A DNA stretch of 64,000 nucleotides, taken from Aequorivita iocasae (GTDB lineage: Bacteria; Bacteroidota; Bacteroidia; Flavobacteriales; Flavobacteriaceae). The notes under the pieces are model-generated. The model was not told where the DNA came from. It was given only the letters and a program-made list of their open reading frames with translations, and searched no databases. Within the stretch, counting starts at the first letter, position 1. Every line of letters begins with the position of its first letter. Positions 17,267 through 24,650 of this stretch are shown piece by piece. The stretch is taken from NCBI RefSeq assembly GCF_016757735.1, contig NZ_CP068439.1, positions 434,001 through 498,000 of the forward strand. Reading direction: 5' to 3'. The position numbers and the translations under genes are program-made.

Positions 17267-18195
17267 GCCTTGGGCAGAAAAACTTCGGCCATCATACAGC
17301 GAGCGCTTCCGCCACCACAAGTTTCAATGGTGTGAAGGTCACTGCTTAAAATTTCACAATGTTTTTCTATGGCAGCAATTTGCTGTTTCGACAAACTATT
17401 ATGTGCAGCTGCACTCATTACCAAATATTTTTTGTCTCGCCCCTGTACTTGAAGCATATTGCCTGCAAAGTGATGCATTTGGCCTTCGGTGATTGTGATA
17501 ATTTCCTTGCCGTCAGTTTTTAAGTGCTGTACCACATTTTTCTTTTCCTTAGCATCATCAATCGTGTCCAAGCAAATCACACAGAATTCTTCCGCAAGGC
17601 ACATCATTACATTTGTGTGATAGATAGGCAATCGCTTGCCATCCACCGTTTGGTTTGCAGTAAAAATTACAGGCATGTATTCAAAATCCTCACAAAATTC
17701 AATAAGCAATTCTTCATCAGCGCGTGGTGATAGGGCGCAATACGCCTTTCGGTTTACACGGTCCATCAAAATACTTCCTGTTCCTTCAAGAAAAAAGCCT
17801 TCGTCTTCGGCAGGAGTATAATCGTAAATATTATTGATTTTGAAACCTTCGTTCTCTAAACGTATCAAAACTTCCTCACGCCTTTCACGACGGCGGTTTT
17901 CGGCAAACATGGGATAGAGACCTACATCGCCATTTTCGTGAAAACTGATCCAATTATTCGGAAAAATGGAATCTGGCGTATCCATCCTTGAATCATCATT
18001 TTCAACAATCACGTTTACGCCCACGCCTCGTAACTTTTGCACAAACGCATCAAACTCTGCCTGGGCTTTGGTATTAATTTCAGCATTCTTTAGCGCTATG
18101 TCTTCCTGAAAAAAATTGTTTACTGCCGTTTGTTCGTTCATTCGGAACGCAACCGGACGAATCATTACGATGGTATCTGTGATTTGTCTTGCCAA
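17263..18195 (-). CDS. ctlX: CtlX-like amidinotransferase/deiminase
   Basis: 310 aa of the guanidine-modifying (arginine deiminase-like) superfamily. Visible landmarks are FPNNWIS (about residues 78-84), EGTGS with DR just after it, a PIYHTNVMMC His region, and a C-terminal catalytic Cys in CGGGSARCMM. CtlX has been linked to citrulline/arginine use; the exact reaction here is inferred. Cytoplasmic. It stands alone between the DUF2867 gene and a divergent DinB gene. Confidence 0.85.
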   Translation of the reverse strand: MARQITDTIVMIRPVAFRMNEQTAVNNFFQEDIALKNAEINTKAQAEFDAFVQKLRGVGVNVIVENDDSRMDTPDSIFPNNWISFHENGDVGLYPMFAENRRRERREEVLIRLENEGFKINNIYDYTPAEDEGFFLEGTGSILMDRVNRKAYCALSPRADEELLIEFCEDFEYMPVIFTANQTVDGKRLPIYHTNVMMCLAEEFCVICLDTIDDAKEKKNVVQHLKTDGKEIITITEGQMHHFAGNMLQVQGRDKKYLVMSAAAHNSLSKQQIAAIEKHCEILSSDLHTIETCGGGSARCMMAEVFLPKA

Positions 18196-18303
18196 TTGAG
18201 AAAAATTTAGGCTGCAAATTTACAGGAATTTCCTGTTGAAAAAATGCTTTTAAATGGGTAAATTAGTTGTGCAAGAAAATACATTTTTTAATACCGAAAA
18301 ACT

Positions 18304-18798
18304 ATGGATACTATAAAAAATTTAATGGACGAACTTACTGAGGAATACAACACCACTAAAAAATTTCTGAATAACTTTCCAAAGGATAAAAACGATTATG
18401 CGCCACACAAGAAAAGCATGAAGCTAATGGATTTAACTACGCATATTGTTGATATTTTTGGCTGGCCTCAGGTGATATTGAATACAGACTATTTGGATTT
18501 TGCCGATGGCTACCACCCCGAAAAAATGGACGGTAAAGAAAATTTGCTACAACAGTTGGAAAAACAGTATATAGCTGGCATAAAAGCTTTGGAAAGTGCA
18601 TCGGAAGAGGATTTAACGCCTGATTGGAGCATACGGATGAACGGCCAAAAAATAATGGAATGGAGCAAATATGGAGCAATTCGTCACGGTCTTAACCAAA
18701 TCACACACCATAGAGCACAACTGGGGGTGTATTATAGATTATTGGATATTCCGGTACCGGGAAGTTATGGGCCATCGGCAGATGAGCAAAACAGGTAG
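18304..18798 (+). CDS. DinB-family four-helix protein
   Basis: 164 aa, no signal peptide. The metal-binding histidine pattern of DinB/YfiT-like proteins is visible: His near residue 47 (TTHIVD) and HHRAQLG near 139-145. These proteins often act as metal- or thiol-dependent transferases or stress proteins; the role here is unknown. Confidence 0.85.
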   Translation: MDTIKNLMDELTEEYNTTKKFLNNFPKDKNDYAPHKKSMKLMDLTTHIVDIFGWPQVILNTDYLDFADGYHPEKMDGKENLLQQLEKQYIAGIKALESASEEDLTPDWSIRMNGQKIMEWSKYGAIRHGLNQITHHRAQLGVYYRLLDIPVPGSYGPSADEQNR

Positions 18799-18876
18799 AT
18801 AAATTTTGCGGCAAATTAAATTCACCGCGGCACTAATTTTGAATATAATACGTTATTAAAAAATTAGATACCCCCT

Positions 18877-19314
18877 ATGAAGAAAATCATTTTATTAGTT
18901 GCTGTAATTTTTTGCTCTTTTAAACTTTCAGCCCAAGAATGGCAGACCGATTTTGAAACCGCAAAACAAATTTCTTCTGAAGAAAACCGCCCAATAGTCC
19001 TTGTTTTTCAAGGAAGCGATTGGTGCGCCCCCTGTATAAAATTGGATCGTGAAATATGGAGTTCCGAAGAATTCAAAGCATATGCAAAAGACCATTTTGT
19101 TATGTTGCAAGCAGATTTTCCCAGAAAAAAGAAAAACTCCCTTCCCGATGTCCAGCAGCAAAAAAACAATCAGCTTGCTGAAAAATACAACAAGCAAGGT
19201 TACTTTCCTTTTGTAGTTGTTCTTGATAACGAAGGCAACGTATTAGGCGAAGCAGGTTATGAAAAAACTACCCCCGCTGCATATATCGAAAAACTTGAAT
19301 CGTTTGTGAAATAA
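18877..19314 (+). CDS. Secreted thioredoxin-family protein
   Basis: 145 aa with a signal peptide ending in LSAQ. The thioredoxin-like domain has the redox motif WCAPC (GSDWCAPCIKLD) at about residues 49-53 and a cis-Pro segment GYFPFVVV. It likely works as a periplasmic disulfide reductase. It is the first gene of a tight operon with ApbE, DUF4266 and DUF3570 genes; ApbE begins within two bases of its stop. Confidence 0.9.
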   Translation: MKKIILLVAVIFCSFKLSAQEWQTDFETAKQISSEENRPIVLVFQGSDWCAPCIKLDREIWSSEEFKAYAKDHFVMLQADFPRKKKNSLPDVQQQKNNQLAEKYNKQGYFPFVVVLDNEGNVLGEAGYEKTTPAAYIEKLESFVK

Positions 19315-19315
19315 T

Positions 19316-20299
19316 TTGAAAAAAGCAATTCCTATATTAATAGCACTGCTTTGTGTGAATTTTACATTCTCACAAGAAATTTTCAAACGGACTTTAAAAT
19401 TGATGGGCAGCCGTTTTGAAATTACAGTGATAGCAACAGATTCCATCGAAGCAAACACTTACATTGACGCGGCTGTTGTTGAAATAACCCGTATTGAAAA
19501 ACTTATTTCCTCTTGGGATCCTGCTTCACAGACTTCAGAAATAAATCGAAATGCCGGCATAAAACCTGTAAAGGTTGATGAAGAACTCTACAATTTGATT
19601 GGCCGCTCCGTTGAAATTTCAAAATTGACCGATGGTGCTTTTGATATCAGTTTTGCCTCGATGGACAAAATCTGGAAGTTTGACGGCAGTATGACTCAAA
19701 TGCCTTCCGAGGAAGCCATAAAACAATCCATTTCAAAAGTGGGCTATCAAAACATTCTACTTGATCCTGAAAATTTGACGGTTTTTTTGAAGTTGGAGGG
19801 AATGAAAATAGGTTTTGGGGCCATAGGGAAAGGCTATGCGGCCGATAAAGCCAAAAAATTGTTGATGGAAAAAGGTGTCAGTGGCGGAATCATAAATGCC
19901 TCCGGCGATATGAACACTTGGGGAACACAACCCGATGGAGAGTTTTGGAAAGTGGCAATTACAAATCCCATGGACAAAAGCAAGGCTTTTGCTTTGCTAC
20001 CTTTAAACGAAAATGCTGTAGTAACTTCTGGTAATTATGAGAAATATGTTACCTTTAATAACATCCGTTACACACATATAATTGATCCACGTACAGGCTA
20101 TCCCGCAACTGGAATTATTAGCGCAACAGTTTTTGCGCCTAAAGCCGAAATTGCCGATGCCCTGGCCACTTCAATTTTTGTGATGGGAAAGGATGTTGGT
20201 ATTGATTTTATCAATCAACTCCCCAAAATAGAATGTATCATTATTGATGAAAAAGGTGAGATCTTCACTTCTGAAAATATAGAAATAGCGCATAAATAA
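19316..20299 (+). CDS. apbE: FAD:protein FMN transferase (TTG start)
   Basis: 327 aa, starting with TTG at 19316, one base after the thioredoxin stop. The start is supported by the signal peptide that follows (MKKAIPILIALLCVNFTFSQ). ApbE attaches FMN covalently to Thr/Ser of target proteins outside the cytoplasm using FAD. Family motifs: GFGAIGKGYAADKA, NASGD, HIIDPRTGYP and the metal-site ADALATSIFVMG. Its stop overlaps the next start by one base. No obvious flavinylation-motif protein is encoded next to it, so its target is unclear. Confidence 0.94.
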   Translation: MKKAIPILIALLCVNFTFSQEIFKRTLKLMGSRFEITVIATDSIEANTYIDAAVVEITRIEKLISSWDPASQTSEINRNAGIKPVKVDEELYNLIGRSVEISKLTDGAFDISFASMDKIWKFDGSMTQMPSEEAIKQSISKVGYQNILLDPENLTVFLKLEGMKIGFGAIGKGYAADKAKKLLMEKGVSGGIINASGDMNTWGTQPDGEFWKVAITNPMDKSKAFALLPLNENAVVTSGNYEKYVTFNNIRYTHIIDPRTGYPATGIISATVFAPKAEIADALATSIFVMGKDVGIDFINQLPKIECIIIDEKGEIFTSENIEIAHK

Positions 20300-20514
20300 T
20301 GAAAAAAGCAATAATACTTTCAAGTGTAATTTTGATGGGCTTTTTAAGTTCCTGCACGGTGGTAAAAGAATACCAAAAGGTAAATTTAAACGACCCTGAT
20401 ATGGTCTTGGGCGACAAGCCCGTTGACAGGTTTGAAATTAATGCGCAGGCATATCGCGAGGCTGCATCAGGAGCTAACGGAGGTAAAACAGGCGGCGGTT
20501 GTGGCTGTAATTGA
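20299..20514 (+). CDS. DUF4266 lipoprotein, Cys-rich C-terminus
   Basis: 71 aa. The signal peptide ends in a lipobox (LSSC, Cys19). The short mature part contains the DUF4266 pattern EYQKVNLNDPDMVLG and FEINAQAYREAASG, and ends in a Gly-rich GGGCGCN tail with two cysteines. It overlaps apbE by one base and is followed by the DUF3570 gene after 7 bases. The Cys-x-Cys tail could be a metal or redox site served by the operon's thioredoxin (inference). Confidence 0.88.
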   Translation: MKKAIILSSVILMGFLSSCTVVKEYQKVNLNDPDMVLGDKPVDRFEINAQAYREAASGANGGKTGGGCGCN

Positions 20515-20521
20515 TGTTTTT

Positions 20522-21757
20522 ATGAAAAATCTATTCAGCTTATTTATCCTACTTTTTTCGGCAACAATTTTTGCCCAGGATTCAACTTCAACCTACAAAA
20601 AACGCGTGCTACAAGCCCCAGAAATAGATTTTCTTGTAAGCTACTACAGTCAAGATGGTGAAAATGCTGCAGTAAGTGGTGGTATTGGTACTGAGAAACT
20701 TACAGACTTTACTCCAACTATCGTTGTTGCTATTCCATTAAATGACGATGATGTTTTAACAATAGATGCGGGCGTTTCAGCCTATACATCTGCATCCTCA
20801 AGTAACGTAGACCCTTTTGACAGCAATAATCCAGCAGATCCTTTTGTAGCGTCATCAGGGGCTTCAGCAAGCGATCTTTGGGCAGGTGGAAATTTTAGCT
20901 ATTCCCACAGTAGCGATGACCGAAATGATATTGTGAGCGCCAAGGTTTCCGTTTCTTCGGAATATGATTATTTCTCATTAGGTTTTGGCGGAAGCTATAC
21001 CAAACTTTTTAATGAAAAGAATACCGAAGTAAGCGTGCATGCCAATGTATATTTGGATACCTGGAAATTACTATACCCGATAGAGTTGCGAGAGTCTTCA
21101 AATTTTATTGGTTTGGATAAGAAAAACAGAAACTCCTATTCACTTGGATTTGGGTTTTCACAAATATTATCAAAAAACCTTCAAGGGATGCTTTCTCTAG
21201 ATCTGGTTCAACAGCAAGGTCTTCTATCCACACCATTCCAAAGGGTTTATTTTAGCGATCTTTCCGATCGTTTTCGTGAAAATTTTCAACTGGCTGATGA
21301 TATTGAGAGATTACCGGATACTCGATTTAAAACTGCTGTGGGCGGAAGGTTGAATTATTTTATTAATGAAATGTTTGTTTTAAGAACCTATTATCGTTAC
21401 TATTTTGATGATTGGGGAATAGCCTCGCACACTGCTAGTATTGAAGTTCCTATAAAAATCTCGGATAAATTCACTTTATATCCTAGCTATCGTTTTTACA
21501 ACCAGACTGCGGCAGACTATTTTTATCCATATGAAACAGCTTTGTCAACCTATGAATTTTACACTTCAGATTATGACCTTTCAGAATTTTCGGCAAACCA
21601 ATTCGGTTTCGGAGTTGGGTATACAGATATTTTTACAAAGCTGAAATTGGCAAATTTTGGGCTGAAAAGTGTAGATTTAAAATATGATTACTATAAGCGT
21701 GACAGTGGCTTGCATTACAGTCTAATTTCCGCAGGGTTTAAATTTATAGGAAATTAA
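20522..21757 (+). CDS. DUF3570 outer-membrane beta-barrel-like protein
   Basis: 411 aa from the ATG at 20522, which begins a signal peptide ending in FAQD. The rest alternates aromatic and polar residues in many short strands, ending in an aromatic strand (LISAGFKFIGN), as in outer-membrane barrels. It matches DUF3570, which typically sits next to DUF4266. It probably forms the outer-membrane part of the thioredoxin-ApbE-DUF4266 system. It is convergent with an unknown gene one base away. Confidence 0.88.
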   Translation: MKNLFSLFILLFSATIFAQDSTSTYKKRVLQAPEIDFLVSYYSQDGENAAVSGGIGTEKLTDFTPTIVVAIPLNDDDVLTIDAGVSAYTSASSSNVDPFDSNNPADPFVASSGASASDLWAGGNFSYSHSSDDRNDIVSAKVSVSSEYDYFSLGFGGSYTKLFNEKNTEVSVHANVYLDTWKLLYPIELRESSNFIGLDKKNRNSYSLGFGFSQILSKNLQGMLSLDLVQQQGLLSTPFQRVYFSDLSDRFRENFQLADDIERLPDTRFKTAVGGRLNYFINEMFVLRTYYRYYFDDWGIASHTASIEVPIKISDKFTLYPSYRFYNQTAADYFYPYETALSTYEFYTSDYDLSEFSANQFGFGVGYTDIFTKLKLANFGLKSVDLKYDYYKRDSGLHYSLISAGFKFIGN

Positions 21758-21758
21758 A

Positions 21759-22136
21759 TTAGGCACTCATAGCATCATCTTCGTTTGGAAGATATTCATC
21801 ATATTTCAAAAGTAGTTTTTTATAAAAATTGGTTTGAAGATGACCGTCTTCAATGCAACCATCAAGAGTCTCCTGCAAATTTGTATACCCCACCAAATCT
21901 GCAATAGCTTCATTTATATCAAAAAGTCGTAACGGATTTGTGGTTAATGGCTTGGTATTCCAAATAGAAATTAATTCTTCCTGATAATCAATATTTACAT
22001 CAACAGCGTTGAAATAAAACTTAAGCAAAGACACATGCAGTTGTTCAAATTCCTTTGTAGGACGAATATCGAAATTGCAACTATGCGCCACAAGTTGGTG
22101 CATTTTTAGTTGTATCCTATTTTTTATTTCTTTCAT
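21759..22136 (-). CDS. Hypothetical protein
   Basis: 125 aa from the ATG at 22136; an upstream in-frame ATG at 22166 is possible but less favoured. No signal peptide or membrane segment. A helical, acidic protein that I do not recognise (VGYTNLQETLDGCIEDGHLQ is its most distinctive part). Convergent with the DUF3570 gene. Confidence 0.65.
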   Translation of the reverse strand: MKEIKNRIQLKMHQLVAHSCNFDIRPTKEFEQLHVSLLKFYFNAVDVNIDYQEELISIWNTKPLTTNPLRLFDINEAIADLVGYTNLQETLDGCIEDGHLQTNFYKKLLLKYDEYLPNEDDAMSA

Positions 22137-22266
22137 AACTTCTTTATTCGCACAAGTAAGATACATAAAGTAACTATATATAATTTTTACAAAAACTCTT
22201 TTTAGCGAGAGTTTAACTTATATTCCTCTAATGAGTTAAAAAATTAGGAAAGCAATTAACAGGCTT

Positions 22267-22665
22267 TTAATTTTTTGTTTGAAGACCTTGACTCTCCCAA
22301 TTCAAAAAGCCGCCTTCCATATCATAGATTTCCTTAAAGCCCATATCCTTCATTATTTGGGCCGCTCTAGCGCTTCTTTTGCCGCTTCTGCAGTATAAAT
22401 AAACAGGTTCATTTTTATCAAGTTTGGCAACTTTCTCCTTAAAATCATCGTCTGTTACGCAAATATTCTGGGCAGTTTTCAAATGGTCTTCCCCATATTC
22501 TTCTTGGGTACGTACATCAACCAGTTGAAGGTTTTGATTATCATTTACTGCTTTATAAACCTCTTCTGGGGAAATTACTTTAATTTGCTGTGCAGTTGTA
22601 TTTTCTTTACATGACGTAAAAAAAAGCAACATTGTTAATCCAAAAAGAAAAGCTATATTTTTCAT
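22267..22665 (-). CDS. Rhodanese-like lipoprotein
   Basis: 132 aa. Lipobox FFTSC with Cys19 as the lipidation site. A single rhodanese domain with active-site loop CRSGKRS, catalytic Cys about residue 92. It likely moves sulfane sulfur or binds it in the periplasm. It follows the cytoplasmic rhodanese gene on the same strand after 13 bases, so the two are probably cotranscribed. Confidence 0.92.
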   Translation of the reverse strand: MKNIAFLFGLTMLLFFTSCKENTTAQQIKVISPEEVYKAVNDNQNLQLVDVRTQEEYGEDHLKTAQNICVTDDDFKEKVAKLDKNEPVYLYCRSGKRSARAAQIMKDMGFKEIYDMEGGFLNWESQGLQTKN

Positions 22666-22678
22666 AATAAGATATTTT

Positions 22679-22990
22679 TTAATCTGTTATTTCACCATCC
22701 CATTCCATAATTCCACCTTTTAAATTGTATGCATTTTTTATACCAATAGAGTTCATTAGCATACAAGCCTGACCGCTTCTTCCGCCAGAACGACAATAAA
22801 CATAGTAATTTTTTTGTGTATCCAACTCCTTTACACGCTTAAGGAATTCAGCGCCGTTATAAATATCTATCTGTACCGCTCCTGGAATATATCCTTCTTC
22901 AAATTCAGCATCGGTACGCACATCAATTATTACTGCATTGTCATCGTTCTTAAGCTGTTCGCTCCACTGTTCTTGGGTCAAGTCTGCCAT
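22679..22990 (-). CDS. Rhodanese-like protein
   Basis: 103 aa from the ATG at 22990 (MADLTQEQW), the usual start for small cytoplasmic rhodaneses. The active-site loop is CRSGGRS with the catalytic Cys near residue 74. No signal peptide. A terminator hairpin at 23040-23069 separates it from the peroxiredoxin-like gene upstream. Confidence 0.92.
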   Translation of the reverse strand: MADLTQEQWSEQLKNDDNAVIIDVRTDAEFEEGYIPGAVQIDIYNGAEFLKRVKELDTQKNYYVYCRSGGRSGQACMLMNSIGIKNAYNLKGGIMEWDGEITD

Positions 22991-23039
22991 ATTGTAATTT
23001 TTTTTTGTAAAAATAATAAATGCCAAGGGTTTATAAATA

Positions 23040-23069
23040 AAAAAACCGAAAACAAATGTTTCCGGTTTT
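23040..23069 (-). terminator. Terminator hairpin after the peroxiredoxin-like gene
   Basis: A 13-base stem with one mismatch (AAAAACCGAAAAC / GTTTCCGGTTTTT) around an AAAT loop. On the minus strand it is followed by a T-rich tract. It lies 21 bases after the stop of the gene at 23091. Confidence 0.85.
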
Positions 23070-23090
23070 TAATAATTATGTGCAAAGCTA

Positions 23091-23786
23091 TTATTGTTTT
23101 ACAGAACAGCCAATGGCCTTGGTTTCTTTTACTGAAACCTCCTTGCCCGCCAGCAATTCATTTACGGCATTCGCCAAAAAGCGATCTTTCACTTCAGAAA
23201 CGTTACGTACATTATCATCGATAGCACCAATGTATTTTACGATGTTTTTTCCATCTTCCTTTTGAAGTAGATAAACGTGGGGCGTTTTGGTGGCGCCATA
23301 TTTGGCATAAACCGTTTGGCTTTCATCAAATAAATAGGGAAAGGTAAACCCGGCCTCCTTCGCTTTTTGCTGCATCAACTCGTACGAATCATCGGGCTGA
23401 ACGGCAGGATTGTTCGGATTTATAGCTATTACGGGATAACCTTTGGCTTTAAATTCCTTGTCCAAACCAACAATTCTTTCTTCGCTCGCAACCGCGAATG
23501 GGCAGGTATTGCAGGTAAAAATCACGATAAACCCTTTGGCATCCTTATAATCTGAAAGGGAAACCATTTTACCATTTACGTCTTTCAATTTAAAATCAGT
23601 TGCTTCATCGCCAATGCTGTAGCCATAATTTGCAGTTGGAGTAGGGATTTCAGTAAATACAGGTTGTACTTTTTGGTTTACCGCAACTTCAGCGGTATCG
23701 TTTGTAGGTTCGTTTTTACAACTGCTTAAAGCGATAAAACCTATTGCCGCCAAGGCCAAGCCACCAAATATTTTGATTGTTTTCAT
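23091..23786 (-). CDS. Peroxiredoxin-like (PRX-like) thioredoxin-fold lipoprotein
   Basis: 231 aa. Signal peptide with lipobox ALSSC (Cys23). An AhpC/TSA-type thioredoxin fold follows, starting at GDEATDFKLKDVNGK, with the unusual active site FTCNTCPFA (Cys-Asn-Thr-Cys-Pro) at about residues 91-99. The C-terminus has one more Cys (AIGCSVKQ). Likely an exported thiol-disulfide or peroxide-reducing enzyme. The TlpA-like gene lies 5 bases upstream on the same strand. Confidence 0.9.
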   Translation of the reverse strand: MKTIKIFGGLALAAIGFIALSSCKNEPTNDTAEVAVNQKVQPVFTEIPTPTANYGYSIGDEATDFKLKDVNGKMVSLSDYKDAKGFIVIFTCNTCPFAVASEERIVGLDKEFKAKGYPVIAINPNNPAVQPDDSYELMQQKAKEAGFTFPYLFDESQTVYAKYGATKTPHVYLLQKEDGKNIVKYIGAIDDNVRNVSEVKDRFLANAVNELLAGKEVSVKETKAIGCSVKQ

Positions 23787-23791
23787 ATTTT

Positions 23792-24355
23792 TTATTTTTT
23801 TAAAAATGCTTTTAACTCAGTTTCAAGTTCTTCAAAAGTGAAGCTTTGTTCGTAAAATTTCCTTTTCTTTTTATTATAAATAATTGTTGCTGGAATGGCG
23901 CCGCTCCACTCCTTTGAAACCCGCGGGATCCAATTATTAGCGTCCGGATCATCCAATAATACAACTTCAGACTTTATGTTATTCTTTTTATTGAAAGGAA
24001 TTACTTGACTTTCAATTTTATCAGCAAAATCAAGGCTAACCAAAAGTACCTTTACTTTTTTAGAAGAATAATCCGCAGAAATTCTTTCGAAAGCGGGCAG
24101 TTCCTTTACGCAAGGTTTGCACCACGTGGCCCAAAAATTTATCACATAAATTGAATCGTTATTCTTTTGAAAATATTTCTTCTCAAGTTGGTCAAAATTG
24201 AAGGAAATTATCTTTCCTGAATTGGGATTTTCATCATTATTCTGAAGGTTTTTAACTTCGGCAAGTTCTGAAACCAAACCTGTCGATTGGCGTTCATTAT
24301 TTTCCCCACAGGAAAAAATTAAAATTGAAAAAAATATAATTACCCCTATTTTCAT
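23792..24355 (-). CDS. TlpA-type thiol-disulfide oxidoreductase lipoprotein
   Basis: 187 aa from the ATG at 24355, which gives a short n-region and a lipobox (IFSC); an in-frame ATG at 24388 would add 11 residues. Thioredoxin fold with active-site motif WATWCKPCVKELP near residue 80. Expected to reduce disulfides in the periplasm. First gene of a minus-strand unit with the PRX-like gene. Confidence 0.92.
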   Translation of the reverse strand: MKIGVIIFFSILIFSCGENNERQSTGLVSELAEVKNLQNNDENPNSGKIISFNFDQLEKKYFQKNNDSIYVINFWATWCKPCVKELPAFERISADYSSKKVKVLLVSLDFADKIESQVIPFNKKNNIKSEVVLLDDPDANNWIPRVSKEWSGAIPATIIYNKKKRKFYEQSFTFEELETELKAFLKK

Positions 24356-24469
24356 CGGCCAAAAATATTGAAATTCAGTTGATTTCATTTATGCGTTAAC
24401 GTTTGATTAGTAGTGTTGCGTATTTGGAGTTTGTTACACTTTAAAACTTTATTCTTAAAGTTTACAATA

Positions 24470-24504
24470 TTGGGAATCCTTTTTCAAAAAAATATCTATA
24501 TTCG
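24470..24504 (+). promoter_or_regulatory. Possible trp operon promoter
   Basis: TATATTCG at 24497-24504 resembles the Bacteroidota TAnnTTTG box. A TTG at 24470-24472 is a possible upstream element, with 24 bases between, slightly long. Transcription would begin very close to the leader peptide start at 24515. Confidence 0.35.
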
Positions 24505-24514
24505 CAACGAAATA

Positions 24515-24571
24515 ATGAACAATTTTACACAAAATACTTGGTGGTGGAAAAACTTACGGAAAACCTCGTGA
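24515..24571 (+). CDS. trpL: trp operon leader peptide with three consecutive Trp codons
   Basis: 18 aa, MNNFTQNTWWWKNLRKTS, with three adjacent TGG codons at 24539-24547. It ends 30 bases before a strong intrinsic terminator that precedes trpE. This is the classical layout of ribosome-mediated attenuation: when charged tRNA-Trp is scarce the ribosome stalls on the Trp codons and lets the operon be read. The translation is read directly; the mechanism is inferred from the arrangement. Confidence 0.88.
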   Translation: MNNFTQNTWWWKNLRKTS

Positions 24572-24601
24572 GCGGAACACCTGTAGTATAAAATATACGA
24601 A

Positions 24602-24632
24602 AAGGCTTGTCAATCACGACAAGCCTTTTTTT
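24602..24632 (+). terminator. trp attenuator terminator hairpin
   Basis: A perfect 10-base stem, AAGGCTTGTC / GACAAGCCTT (24602-24611 and 24618-24627) around the loop AATCAC, followed by a T tract to 24632. A possible competing antiterminator pairs CCT (24580-24582) and GTAT (24586-24589) with ATAC (24595-24598) and AGG (24603-24605), which would capture part of the terminator's left arm. The alternative fold is inference. Confidence 0.88.
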
Positions 24633-24650
24633 ATTCAAATATTTTACGAA

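Noticed and set aside
20822-20880. SSGAS in the DUF3570 protein as an ApbE flavinylation site.
   Set aside because: The essential Asp three residues before is missing (Val is found instead).
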